Shown here in pieces: positions 53,600-64,000 of a DNA stretch of 64,000 nt (position 1 is the first letter of the stretch; each line of letters opens with the position of its first letter). The DNA lies in the NCBI GenBank assembly GCA_022747635.1, contig JAKTNV010000075.1, forward strand, positions 1,302,001 through 1,366,000. Direction: 5' to 3'. The position numbers and the translations under genes were made by a program. Source of the DNA: Hetaerina americana. Taxonomy: Eukaryota; Arthropoda; Insecta; Odonata; Calopterygidae. Below the pieces are notes generated by a model. That model did no database searches. It saw only the letters and a program-made list of their open reading frames with translations, and was not told the DNA's origin.

Positions 53600-55133
53600 G
53601 AACTTTTCGTTTGGAGGAATTTCACCATCGAGATGTCTCCCAAAGGCTGTAATGGTGATTCTGAATTTCAGTTATCATCAGCATGACTGGACCTGTATGG
53701 ATATGTGTTCCATCAGCAAATGCAGCTTCATGTTACGTGCATAATTGCATGTACGCTCTTCATCCTTCCATCCTGCAAGGAGTTTCTGCATGAACTCTAA
53801 TTACATTTGTTCAACAGCCAACGTCCAGGTAAACTTGTCTTCTGGCCTGACATGTGGATTTGCTGCATTTGGAACTCTTCAGTGCAGACCACTTGTCCTT
53901 GTACTCGGCTAGAGTGAGTGACCTCAACCAGACATTACTAGAGGTACCATCCCCGAGCAAACGCACATTGGTGGCTTCAATTTCAAGTCTGTAATTAATT
54001 AGGTGCCATTGTTATGTTTTGGGTGCTGTGATAGTAAAATGGTTTGGTGCCCCTTTTTTATGTTCATTTGCCTATCTCCATAAGAAATTTTATTGCTGCT
54101 TGTGACCATGAAGACAAGTCCATCATAGGGTGTTTCCCCAAAATTGACAATCAAAGTATCAAGAGGATAATATATTCCATCAATACTTACAGGTTCATTG
54201 CAATGCTGTACTGTGGTTAGCACATGAAATGAGATAGTTATGCCATCCTCTGGCATTAATATCAAATAACCTCTGACGTGATTCCTGGGATCTCTTTTCA
54301 GATTGTTGGATAGGTGAGGAGTGAAAGGTGGAGATCATTGGTCTCTCCCACTCACTTGTCTTTCCAAATTTGCAGGAGAACATCTTTTATCTTTGGTATG
54401 CTTCCTTGTCTTTTGGTGTCTTTTGCTGATTTCAGACTTTCAGGCAGACCTCTATGTACTCTGGTCCTAAGCAGCAATGATGCCTTTGTCTGACCAAAAT
54501 AGAACATCGCACGGGTCATGTTAGTCAAATCGGTACTGTCATCAACTTCAGATTCACTGCAAATGCAGGCCACGTACAGTTTTCTTGGTAATTGTTACAT
54601 TGGCTTCACGGTTACCTTGGATTTCGTTATTGTTGGAACTCGTGTCAGTTCTTTCTTGACTTGAAACATCATACCAATTATTGGCAAAAAGTATATGTTT
54701 GATGTATTTTTTCTGTTCTCTGCAGGCTTATTTATATACGTTATAACAGTAATCTTTGCGTGTTTAAAAAATAACATCTTTCAAAAGCACCTTTAGTTTC
54801 ACTAAAACAATATGGAAAAAATGTCAAGTATTAAGGAAATAGCACCTAATAATTCCATTATGAATAGGCACCCGCCAGATGGTAGGTTTTTATCTGTTAA
54901 ATAAATTTTATTTATAAAAATTGTTTTGTACAATTGTGAAGAAAAATATATTACTCTAACCTTAACCACTGAAAAAATATTGATAGAAATAATCTCTGGT
55001 TTTTTTTTGGGTTCCACCAGGTCTCGCAGTTGACGCCACTGACGGAAGGCCCCTCCAAGGCATCCTCTGGATGATAGCAACCATCGTGGCTATAGCTCAT
55101 CTCAGCACCGCTGTAGCAGTTGCCATTCCTCAT
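53600..55133 (-). pseudogene. Unrecognised gene remnant, minus strand, duplication copy 2
   Basis: Minus-strand frames: MSYSHDGCYHPEDALEGPSV with VNCETWW (55120-55020), ELTRVPTITKSKVT (54640), ESEVDDSTDLTNMTR and SLPESLKSA-like GLPESLKSAKDTKRQGSIPK (54560-54380), and NFGETPYDGLVFMVTSSNK (54160-54100). Several match copy 1 peptides at 35400-36670. They look like short exons with diverged introns; the family is not recognised and the copy has stops. Confidence 0.4.
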
Positions 55134-55880
55134 AGCTGCCCACCATGGCTAATTCCCAACCAGGGCAATGCAACTTGGTCCCCCTTCCCTGGAATGAGGG
55201 TGGTGTCATGGATATGAAGACACCCAGCCTCCTCACATTTCTCTCCCATCAGAAATGTGAGGTCCCTCCAGAGAGAGAGAGAAGAAAGCCTGGGTACCAC
55301 ATTCCAGGAGTCCAGGTTTGCCAGAAGGACAGATCGACGCAGAGAGAAGCAGCTGTTTTGGTTATTCATCATCTTGAGTGCTCAGAGATTCCCACTGCCA
55401 GCCTTTCAGTCAACAGAAGCCACTGCCATTGACCTGAAGTGCAGCAAGGCTCCTCTTTGCCTCGCGTCCTTTTAAATCTCAGAAACTCAGTCGGCAGGCT
55501 ACATGAGGGATGAGTGGCGTGATGGACACTGCAGTGTGGTGAGGTGAAGCATACTTCGGAAGTTCAGTAAGATTCTGAAGATCTTTGAAAGCCTGATAAA
55601 TTATCATAACAAAAATAATAAGCTGCTTGGCTATCAATGAGGGTCACCGCTGGTGACATTCAGAGTAGAATCTCCAAAGGGTGGTTGCCCATGGTGATCC
55701 TGGGCATTGTATACACGTCCCGGAGCAATTATTGAGTACAATTTGAATTGGAAATGTCACAGTATGGTGGGGGTGCGAATAGGTGGCATGTTAGATTTGT
55801 AAGATTATTTACTACCCAAAGAGAAAAAGAGACGGTTTGAAGTGGCGTATCAAAGAAGGCACAAAGGAAACACTGTAAAT
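55134..55880. other. Spacer, nothing firmly recognised
   Basis: An open frame on plus (55145-55432) and one on minus (55130-55372) overlap here; neither has a recognisable domain. A short inverted repeat around ACATTTCT/AGAAATGT lies at about 55237-55260. Confidence 0.4.
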
Positions 55881-55899
55881 TTATTTGTAAATGAACATG

Positions 55900-57400
55900 C
55901 ACTGTAATAAGGTGAGGTCACGTGACCTAGGAAGAAGAATGACACAGAGACATAGGATAGACTCTAAGACGTGATATATTTAGGCAGTCTACTTGATTTT
56001 TACATGGAAGAGCATAATCCCAGGTAAGGAGAGGGTTACCAGTTCATAGAATCCACAATTGAAAGGGAATTGTCTCTTTATGGCGCAGATGAATTTCACG
56101 ATGGATGCTGGGTTGTGGGGTGCTCAAATGTCGGCCATCCAGGTCAGTTTGCTCATGAGTAAACCGCCGGAAGATCGCCTAATGAGGGTGCATCCTTTCG
56201 ATGTGCGTGAAAGAGGTTTCTGTGGTGGTACGCCAGAGAAGCTTGTGTGACTGTCTTGGAGGTGCTGCGATTGTGGTGTTTTCTGCATACATACATGTGG
56301 AGTGGAAAGTAAGTTGTTCACCAACAGATGTAGGAGGAGAGGACTGAGCATCGTCTTGTGGCACAGATGCACCTTTGTGTGACGGGAGATGGATTCACCC
56401 AATGCCCTGACAAATTGCTGATGCGGAAGGTAGCTGTGGCTGATGAACAGCAGGGGAGGGGGAAATGAGAGGGGTTAAGTTTAAAGAGATGGCCATCGTG
56501 CCATACTGTAGAAGGCCGTGGCGACGTCTTAAAAGACAGAATCAGTTACCATTAGACTTCAATCCATGCAAATTATTTTGCAGAGGCGAAAGACTTGGTG
56601 ATTAGCTGACGCATGCTCATGGAAACAGACAGGCGAAATTGAAGGAGAAAGTGTGATGAAAACTCATTGAAGATGGTTGGTGTAATTAAGAGGTTTGAAG
56701 AGAGTGAAATAAAATAGTGAGTACGCCTGGTGAGGGGACCTGGTGACTTGGGTGGGCTCAAGAAGAGCTAGGATAGAGACAGGTTTGCCTGTGATGAAGG
56801 AAGCAGGATACAGCTGCTACTCTCCGTGCCGGAACAATTCGCTGCACCATGATGTGAATTTCAACCCCCAAAGAACCATCTGTTCTTTCTCTTGGATGTA
56901 AACCAAGGAAAGTCATTCTTTTCCGAAATGAGTGAAAGAACCCCACATTGGTAAATTGAAAATGTTTAAATTCCTTGTGTTGGATGAAGAGTTATTCAGA
57001 GAGCTTTTTATTAGTAAGAACGAGGACGTCTAAAAAAGAATTGGAGATTGCACTCAACCAGAACAGTTACTCATTGTGAATGCCTATTGAATTAGTGTGT
57101 AGTGTCATTCCGCCCATAAAAGAAAATGTGCAGCTTAAGTAAAGTTTCCTGTGAAAGTATTATGTCAATGTGGTTTGTGGTAGGATGCTCTAAAAGTTCA
57201 TGCTTTATGCAGTGAATGTTGTTACATTTCTGGGAAAGAATTGTATTGTCTAAGCGCAAAGACTTTGACAAGCATTAATTATGTGTACATTTGAAGTACC
57301 TCTTCTAGAATATAAATTTTCTTCTCATGCAACTTACTCACTTTCTGAGTATGGACCATGAAAGCAGGGAATCAATGCAAGAGGTCTGGATGGAGATATA
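55900..57400 (-). pseudogene. Jockey-like element J1, internally deleted
   Basis: On the minus strand: the end of ORF1 (KKIYILEEVLQMY near 57340-57290), then the endonuclease start (NNIHCIKHELLEH, DIILSQETLLKLHIF near 57200-57100). After a gap come an RT-side stretch (TDGSLGVEIHIMVQRIVPAR near 56870) and the C-terminus (GNPLLTWDYALPCKNQVDCL near 56030-55985). The 3' side reads AGTCTATCCTATGTCT, as in element M. Frames are many and broken. Confidence 0.65.
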
Positions 57401-57589
57401 GATAATTAGTGGCCATGGGAATTGAATGTTGCTCTGAGCCCTTCCTTGGATCTTTGCCTGCCCGGTTGTCCTGTGGTTCTGATTTTACCACTGAATGTCG
57501 TGGACAACAATTTTGGAAAGTGAGCATGATGTTCAATGACATTAACAGTTGAAATAAAGATTAATAGACATACACAACGATTTGAGCTG

Positions 57590-57862
57590 TCCTCAGCTGA
57601 GCCTCCAAAAGGGGGAGGCTAACTAAGTCCCTCCTTCTCACCTTTTGGAAGCATTTGAGCCGTGTCCCCAATTGGTCATCTAATCCAGTTCACTCAGAAG
57701 GAAGCCTGCCTCCCATTGCACTTCTGTAGGACCTGGGTGGGTCCACTTCATAGGGTGCTAGGATGGGTGGATTCCTGGCCACAGGCCTGCTGTGCCCGCT
57801 TGCAGATCGACAGGAGTGTCCAAAGAATCTCCCAAAAACCTTCCCTCCCCGGTAGCTCAAGT
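57590..57862 (+). repeat. Repeat R280, copy 2
   Basis: Matches 40731-41000 throughout. It lies between elements J1 and J2, in the opposite orientation to both. The copy has more substitutions from CG to TG/CA than copy 1. Confidence 0.75.
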
Positions 57863-57989
57863 CGTTTTATGCGCACAATCCTATAAACATCATACTCAAA
57901 GATATAGGTACTTAACTGAATGCATGTGAAAGTCCCGGGCTTAATGATATTCCAGTCACTATTTTTGCCATTCCAGTTGCCTTCTTACA

Positions 57990-59400
57990 AGGCCCTGTCA
58001 TGAAGTGAGAGTAGTTTTGTGAAGTCGTCTCTTCATATATTTACCAGGTGGATGATATATGGAGTAAATGTGTAGGTTTCCTTGTGATGTGTGTAGCGTG
58101 ATACCAAGGGCCTCAAGGGTGTCAAAAATTAAGATGGATAAGGAGGATTGTCTAAATTCCATATGGTGACCAGGGATGTTTCTGTCTGGTGGATGTATGT
58201 TGTGATTATGAGAGTAATAGAAATTATGGTTTTAGAAATATTTCTTGTAAAAGTGTAATGTCTAATTTGTTTTTGTCTATGTATTTCAATAAATGGTCTT
58301 TCTGTGTGTGTAGTATGCTGTTGCAATTCCAGGATTGTTCATATGTGTTGTGATGTGTTTGGAAGTGTAATGTTGTTAGTTCAGTCTGGAAGAGAAACAT
58401 TTTTCTAGCAAGAACAATTTCTTTTCCTTAAGGGAAGGGAAGACATTTTTGCCCAAGTGTCCCTGAAGAAGGGCATTTAAGCTATAGATTCATTCGTATC
58501 AGTCTTTTGTTGAGAGAATGGTGTTGTAGGTGAATAATGGATTAAAGAGGGAAAGGAATTGTTATTGGTGAGAGCAGCAGAGAAGGATTGTGTGAGAGAG
58601 GCTGGACAAGGTGCTGTGGTAAGAAGTCCAGCATTTCCTTAGTGCAATAGCAAAGCTTGTTTTGTGTTTTTGTGGACCTGGCACCCTCGATAATTGGCAG
58701 TGTGGTCTTGTTCGCAGAGATATCACATGGCTGGGTGTCTTTGGAATTGTGACATTTGGAGGTGGTGTGGTCTTAGCCACAGCAAACACAGTTTAAAAGA
58801 CAGGTGCTGTGATTTATGCATTACCAATGGCTGGGCACCTATGGCCCTGCACAGGTAATGGAAATTATTTTAAAGTCTATTTTGATTGCCAGACCTGCTA
58901 GATTGGTTTTTAATGACAGGGCTTGGGGATGTACTGAATTTTCAAAAACCAGGTGACAAGTTGTGGGATATTTGGCCACAAATTGGATACCTAAGGCATG
59001 CTGGATGTAAGAGGGACGAGTAGAGCATATTCCGCCTACTGATACCATTGAGAAACTTGGCTTTTCAATTCTGTTTGCCTTCATCTTCAATGGAAAGGAA
59101 GAGACTCCTCAGTGAAAATTATATTTTCTGTCCTCGGGGAGTTCATATATGACATAAAGAGAGTCTTGTATTTCAAAACTTTACCTACTTTATGATATTC
59201 ATGAACAGTGGAACATTTTATTACCATAATGTTGGTACCAGTCAAGTAATGTATTGGGAGTATGACACAGAGTTTAATTATTTCGTTGTTAATCACCAGC
59301 CAATTGCTAGTGTCAGCAATGTGAAAAGGTGAGTCAAATGTTTTGCAGTCTTTACAGCTGAAAGGGGGCACATTGCAGCAGGTGTGCTTGTGGTAACCTA
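57990..59400 (-). pseudogene. Jockey-like element J2: ORF1 and endonuclease start
   Basis: On the minus strand from 59371: ORF1 start region (CKTFDSPFHIADTSNWLVIN), VIKCSTVHEYHKVGKVLK, GICSTRPSYIQHALGIQFV, FENSVHPQALSLKTNLAGLA, a decayed knuckle DHTANYRGCQVHKNTKQALL (near 58670), QSFSAALTNNNSFP. Then comes the endonuclease (SWNCNSILHTQKDHLLKYID, ITLLQEIFLKP near 58310-58220, and ALGITLHTSQGNLHIYSIYH near 58090). The ORF1 part is closest to the fragment at 37648-38337. Confidence 0.75.
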
Positions 59401-59779
59401 ATTGTCCACCAAAGTGATTTGGGCTGAGAACCTAAAGAGAGCTGAGAAGCTAAATTATATTTTCTATATGGCCTACAGCATGATAGATTGAGTTTGGATT
59501 GAATTAAGCTAATTATCTACCTGTTGTGAAGGCACATTAGTGGTAGTGGTGGATGTATTAGTTTTGTCTAATAGAATGGGGATTTTAAAATAGTTATAAT
59601 GAAGTCCTCTTTGATCTCAGTGAACATTGACGAGAAAAACATTCAACATATTTAAATTAAGGGCTGGTGTCGTTTGCCCTTAGGAGGCATTTTGGCCGCC
59701 ATACCCATTGAATAGAAAGTCACCTTTGAAAGAAACCCTTTGTGTAGTCGATTTTGGCATTACCGCACCTAATGTCTGA
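59401..59779. other. Spacer, nothing recognised
   Basis: AT-rich, without frame or repeat of note. Confidence 0.45.
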
Positions 59780-60075
59780 AATGGCTCATTGAAAGCCCTT
59801 GTGGGCACACGTACCATGCTGGTGGGTGCAAACAACCTTAACAGGTCGATTCACAACAAATGAAAACCATGGCATGATGAAAAAAAACCAACGTCAGTGT
59901 GCGTGTTGTTCATGAGAAGAGAAGCTTATGACACAGCCGTATCATTGTCGGCCCTTGCGGGCGCATATTATACCGTCCCGGTGGGCGATACCCACCTTTA
60001 CCTTTCATTTTACATAAATAAAACCCTTGGCATTACGAAAAACCTGACGAAAGTGTGTGTTTGTGAGAAGCGGGA
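59780..60075 (-). repeat. Repeat U, head-to-tail pair with hairpins
   Basis: Two units of about 150 bp, each with CCCTTGYGGGC, GGTGGG, CATGGCATGATGAAAAAA- or CTTGGCATTACGAAAAA-type blocks and CGTCAGTGTGCGTG/GACGAAAGTGTGTG. The right unit has two clear hairpins (GCCC-TTGC-GGGC and GGTGGG-CGATA-CCCACC). It lies in the 3' flank of minus-strand element M, so it may be M's 3' UTR. One reverse-complement copy is at 38530-38670. Confidence 0.7.
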
Positions 60076-60232
60076 AACTTAATACTAAGTGCAAAAGGAC
60101 TGTTACACCCTAACAATTTACAACATAAGTTGAACGAGCTGACAGGAACATTTCGGGGAAAGATCAGTAAAAATAAACAGGAAGAAATGGCGAAGAGAGT
60201 GCCGTACATTTAAGAGTAGACATAGGAAAGAC

Positions 60233-62856
60233 TCAAAGTCGAGTAATATCTTTAGGCAGTGTATAGGTTTGTTTCCGATTTATGTCGTAATCCCAAATGG
60301 CCGTGAGGAGTGGATTGCCCGCTGATTTCAGGCGCGAATGGAATTTGGTTACCTGCGTGCGATTAAAGTCCGCGACGGCCGGGATATCGTGGGCGGCACG
60401 GACCTCGGCCATTCGCGTCCTGCGGCTTAGTGCAGTAAGCCCCGTATGGATTTGTTTTGAATGGTTTCCAGGTGGCGCCATGTAGTTTTACGGTTTGCGA
60501 AAATGGAGCTGGCATAAAGAAATTTGGGCCGAATGATCGCCTTGTAAAGGCGCATTCGGTCCTTGTGACTGAGTGGCGATGTCGTCAAGGTGAGGCAAGA
60601 CAGCTTGTTCCTTGCGACAATCGCCGACGTTCGGCAATGGTCCAAATGTGGTCGGAAGGTCAGTTTCTCGTCGATAATGACGCCAAGGAAGCTCTAGGAA
60701 TCACATGTTTTTGGAGCGTTATAGGAAGGTGAGGAGTGCGTTGGCGTCGTCGGGCGAAGTGGACGTGTGTGCTTTTGTCGGCGTTTATCTTAATTTTCCA
60801 TGTAGACGTCCACTTTTGCAGTTTGCGTAGGTGCGTGTTGATGCGCCGAATGTTCGCCGAGCGTACCCCGGACGAGGCAGCAATGGCGGTGTCATCTGCG
60901 TACATGTAGAGATACGTGTGGGGCGTCGACGGTATATAATTAACGAATAAATTGAATAAGAACGGGCTTAAGAGAGCCCTGCGGGATGACGCCGGCGGGG
61001 TTCTTTACGGATGAAAGGGAATCCCCCAAGCAAACCCGAAATCGGCGATTGGCGAGAAAACGGCGTACCATTAGGAGGAAAGGTTCATTTTGAAAAGGAG
61101 ACCGTTGTGCCATACCCTGTCGAACGCACGGGCGATATCGAGAAATACCGCGTCCGTGGATCGACGAAGGTTGAAACCGTGCGAAATACGTTCGCACAAG
61201 CGAAGGATTTGAAATTCCGCGGAAACGCGTGAGCGGAAACCAAGTTGCTCAGGGCGAAAAATGTGACGGTCGCGCGCGTGCGATTCTAGCAGGGACAGAA
61301 GGACCCGCTCAAAGATTTTGGACACGTTAGAGAGCAGAGTAATTGGTCGGCAATTACCCGGTATCGTGGCGTCTTTCCCTGGCTTTGGAAGGAGGATAAC
61401 TTTCCCTATTTTCCAAGGGGAAGGGAAGTGGGCGGAAAGGTAACAATGATTAATTAGGTCGGAAAGGATGAGAGGGAAGATAGGTACTTGGGCCGCAAGA
61501 ATAAGTTCCCGATTTGACACATTGTCAAACCCGGGCGCCTTCTTCGGCGGCAGCGAGGTTAAGATTGACTTTATTTCGTCTGCAGACGTTATCAAGGGGA
61601 GACTGGTAGGATTGGAAGGAAGATTCGCAGGGAATTTGCGGATTTTATGGTCCGCGGGGGAAGGATCGGCGGCCATCGTACCTTCCAGGAACACCGCCTT
61701 CTGGGTTGGGTCGAAAATTAATGTCGATTAATTTCAAGGGAGGTCTGTTTTGGGGAGCGACGAAGGGACTTAGAAATTTTCCACAGAGAGTTATCCTCGA
61801 AAGACAGAGAGGAAACATGACGCATCCACTTTTGAGAAGAGAAAGCAGCAATGGAGCGCCTGACGTCAGCATGGAGCCGATTGTAAAGGGACTTGTCCCA
61901 AGGCAATCGGTCCCTTTGCCATGCACGGCGAGCGGCATTTCTGGCTTTTATCTTCGCAAGAATGTGAGGAGGAAGGGCACGGCTTTTTCTCCCAGATTTG
62001 GGAGGGACTGATGACGTAATACGGCGCTTCGCTTCCGCAAAAGCTTCCGAAACGGCCTCGGCATGGCGGTCTAGGTCCTCGGGGGACGGGGACGTCTGCG
62101 AGGGCATCTGGAAAGCGGTTCTAGGAAAAGGACTGGGTCGGGGGAGTTGCGCACGTGGCGAGGAGATAGGGAGATGGAAAAGGACGGGAAGATGGTCCGA
62201 AGTGAATCCGTGAACCACGGAAGGAGGAGAGATGAATGGAAGATTAAGGGAGAGTCTATGATGCTGACGGAGGAAGGGGATCGGGAAATATGCGTCGGCT
62301 CGGAAGGAGCCAATATGGACGCCGACTGGGATTCAATGAAGGACTGCAGAATTCTCCCGTTGTAATTTTGTTTAGAACAGTTCCAATGGAAGCTGCGTGC
62401 GTTCCAATCGCCGATGAATAAGCCCGATTTTCGTGGGGAGATCAGGCGCGCGAGGTTGTCTTTATTCAATTTATTCGGTCTACCGCATAGTTGGTAAATG
62501 GAGAATATGTTTATAGTACCGTGCGTTGTATGTACTTCGATTCCTAGAGCTTCCATGCTGGAGAGAATGGGAACAATAAGAAGGGAATGAGGAATATCCC
62601 GCTTAATAAGGATAGCAACTCCTCCGCCGGGTTTGTTTCTGTAAAGACGGTGTGTCCAATACTCTGGAGAGTAAAAGATGTGTGGCTTCAGAAAGGTCTC
62701 TTGAAGAAGCAGTATGTTGATGTGATGTAACGCGGCATAGTTAAAATGTTCGTGTTTCTTGTTTAACAGGCTATTGCAATTCCAAGATAAGATTTTTAGC
62801 GAACGACGCAATGATGTACACGGGGAATCAAACATGTAGACGGAGAAGTTGCTCAA
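60233..62856 (-). pseudogene. Element M ORF2 (endonuclease and RT), several frameshifts
   Basis: Endonuclease 62856-62200: ILSWNCNSLLNKK, LLLQETFLKPHIF, IGDWNARSFHWN and FTSDHLPVLFHLP. Linker NAARRAWQRDR, WMRHVSSLSFEDNSLWKISK. RT 61694-60660: KKAPGFDNVSNRELILA, NCRPITLLSNVSKIFERVL, EQLGFRSRVSAEFQ, VFLDIARAFDRVWHNGL, GVIPQGS, LYMYADDTAIAAS (catalytic YADD). C-terminus to 60233: AIVARNKLSCLT, GNPLLTAIWDYDINRKQTYT, LPKDITRL. About six frameshifts, several in short homopolymers; otherwise motifs are well kept. There is no RNase H, as expected for Jockey. SWNCN and YADD are intact. Confidence 0.87.
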
Positions 62857-63990
62857 GAATGAAAATCTTTTTCGCTTCGATAGTCGGGGCCTGCTGAATG
62901 ACGGACATTATTCCGCGGAACCATTGCAGTAGGTCCGTGGCAGCGGAGGAAAGGAGGGGAGGTTGCTGAAGGCCGGGGAGGGGCGCGTGGCAGGCTGGCA
63001 GCGGCGGAGGGGAAGACTTAGAAACTGGGAGCGGAGGGAACTTCACATTGGAGGTCATTGCCCGGGCGAAGTAGCGAGAGAGGGGAGGGGGAGCGGTCGC
63101 CGAAGGAACAGCTGGCGCGATCTTTTTACGCTCCGCTTGCAAACTCTTGGCTTCTTTGTGGACCTCGCAACCGCGATAATTCGCCGGATGCGCGTTACCA
63201 CAGAGGAAACATAATGCAGCCTCCTCCCTAGGCTTCGTACATTCACTGCTCAGATGTTTGCCACCGCATCCAACGCAATTAGGTTGCAAGAAACAATGGT
63301 TTTTCGTATGTCCTATACGTTGGCAACGATGGCATTGCACCAGTTCGTTAGATTTGCGGAAAATAGAAACCGCGACGCGTAAGCCCGCGAGGAATTGGAT
63401 TTGAAGGAAAGCTTCCGTGTCGACGGAGCTTTCGCAAGCTATATGGCAAGTAGTAGTGGGATAACGGGCGACTTCTTTAATTTTGTGGGACCTTTCAATG
63501 TCCGACGGGCGGGTTGAAAAAATGCGGCGAGCGAAAAACACCGGGAAGCCAAGAGATTGCAAGTGCGTCGTTATTTCAGATTCCTCGATCGACGGAAGGA
63601 TGCCCTTGATCGCGAATTCCCGCCGACGATTGCACGGGAGTTGGTATGTTTCGTAAGGAACATTCAGTTCCTTAAGGATGACAGATACTTTGTTGTAATC
63701 GTCAATGGTGCTACATTTTATAACCGCGGAATTATTACTCGTGGAATGGGCGATCGGGGGAAACTGGCAAGCGCGGGCGATCATCTCTTCATCTCCGGCC
63801 ATTGTTTTGTGTCGGCGATACGGAAAGGGGGGATTTTGCCTTTATTCCCGCTCGAAGCGGACGTCGGCCGCGTAGCACTGTTACCGGATAAATTAGCGGA
63901 ATTGGACGCCATTGAATCGGAAAGTAATGAATATTTGTTAGAAATCGCAACCGGAGCGATCGGGAATGCAGGTAAAGCGCCTGTGGCCAT
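62828..63990 (-). pseudogene. Element M ORF1 (gag-like), one frameshift
   Basis: N-part 63990-63781 (MATGALPAFPIAPVAISNKY ... PPFRIADTKQWPEM), then a frameshift near 63785 into the 324-codon frame 63802-62828. Domains: PRE_C2HC-like part (EFAIKGILPSIEESEITTHL, RRIFSTRPSDIERSHK), three knuckles (CHRCQRIGHTKNHC, CVGCGGKHLSSEC, CFLCGNAHPANYRGC), a proline-rich stretch and a C-terminal helix IFILEQLLRLHV. It would bind element RNA. The end overlaps the ORF2 start by about 29 nt in another frame. Confidence 0.87.
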
Positions 63991-64000
63991 GTGTCGCCGG

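Larger units (their letters stand above)
49412..55082. repeat. Large duplication, copy 2 (partner 29965-36674)
   Basis: Same order and orientation as copy 1. It differs by lacking the S1 SINE and its surroundings, and by carrying other sequence at 49985-50332 and a mariner relic at 51.6-52.25 kb. The right edge is near 55082, where copy 1 is cut by an RT element. Confidence 0.8.
60100..64000 (-). mobile_element. Jockey-like element M, running off the window end
   Basis: Minus-strand element with ORF1 (63990-62828), overlapping ORF2 (62856-60233) and a 3' UTR toward 60100. The base composition (GC-rich, CG kept) differs from the AT-rich neighbours and suggests a younger copy than J1 and J2. 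The start of ORF1 may be at 63990 or beyond the window. Confidence 0.87.

Noticed and set aside
55145..55432. 95-codon plus-strand frame as a gene
   Set aside because: It overlaps an equally long minus-strand frame, has no splice or domain support, and lies next to decayed duplicated exons.
60040..60075. A second hammerhead candidate (CTGACGA in repeat U)
   Set aside because: The CTGANGA core is present, but there is no stem II leading to GAAA and no stem I partner, so it is chance.

Overview
The window reads as nuclear DNA of an arthropod-type animal. It carries several clades of non-LTR retrotransposon (I-like, Jockey-like, CR1-like), tRNA-derived SINEs, a mariner relic and a Penelope-like non-autonomous element. 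Spacer DNA is AT-rich, introns are short, and there are no bacterial operons. The species cannot be named from sequence alone. I see no confident complete host gene; almost everything recognisable is transposable-element DNA, most of it broken.

Layout. 1-2.6 kb: a degraded Jockey-type fragment (+) and an old minus-strand element ('K') split by a SINE. 2.57-19.87 kb: five copies (A, B, C, E, D) of one I-clade LINE with two ORFs (gag-like ORF1 with three zinc knuckles; ORF2 with endonuclease, reverse transcriptase and RNase H), laid head to tail as A-B, then a slice of K, then C-E-D. ORF1 is open in B and C; ORF2 of C is interrupted by a single stop codon. 19.87-20 kb: two strong hairpins at the broken end of copy D. 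20.7-21.7 kb: a degraded RT. 23.0-25.0 kb: a 0.75-kb tandem duplication, each unit holding a possible small two-exon ORF. The first unit is interrupted by a 417-bp foldback element with a 12-bp target duplication and, on its minus strand, a hammerhead-ribozyme motif. 26.1-28.0 kb: a nearly intact CR1-like RT. 28.68 kb: a 95-bp relative of the foldback element. 29.97-36.67 kb and 49.41-55.08 kb: two copies of a large, unevenly diverged duplication, holding SINEs and unrecognised exon-like reading frames. 36.7-49.4 kb, between the two duplicate copies: a mosaic of Jockey-like pieces (RT on minus; ORF1, an ORF1-ORF2 fusion, a nearly complete element F and several 5' ends on plus). 51.6-52.2 kb: mariner transposase relic. 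55.9-64 kb: minus-strand Jockey-like elements, the last (M) running off the window end with ORF1 and ORF2 recognisable.

How the parts work together: the LINEs encode the machinery (RNA-binding ORF1; nicking, copying and RNA-removing ORF2). One SINE family ends with the same terminal motif and CTA-repeat tail as the I-clade LINE, which suggests it is moved by that LINE. The small foldback element has no protein and would depend on a partner elsewhere; its ribozyme motif and 34-nt asymmetric tail point to Penelope-like elements. All alignments were made by eye and no identity percentages were computed.
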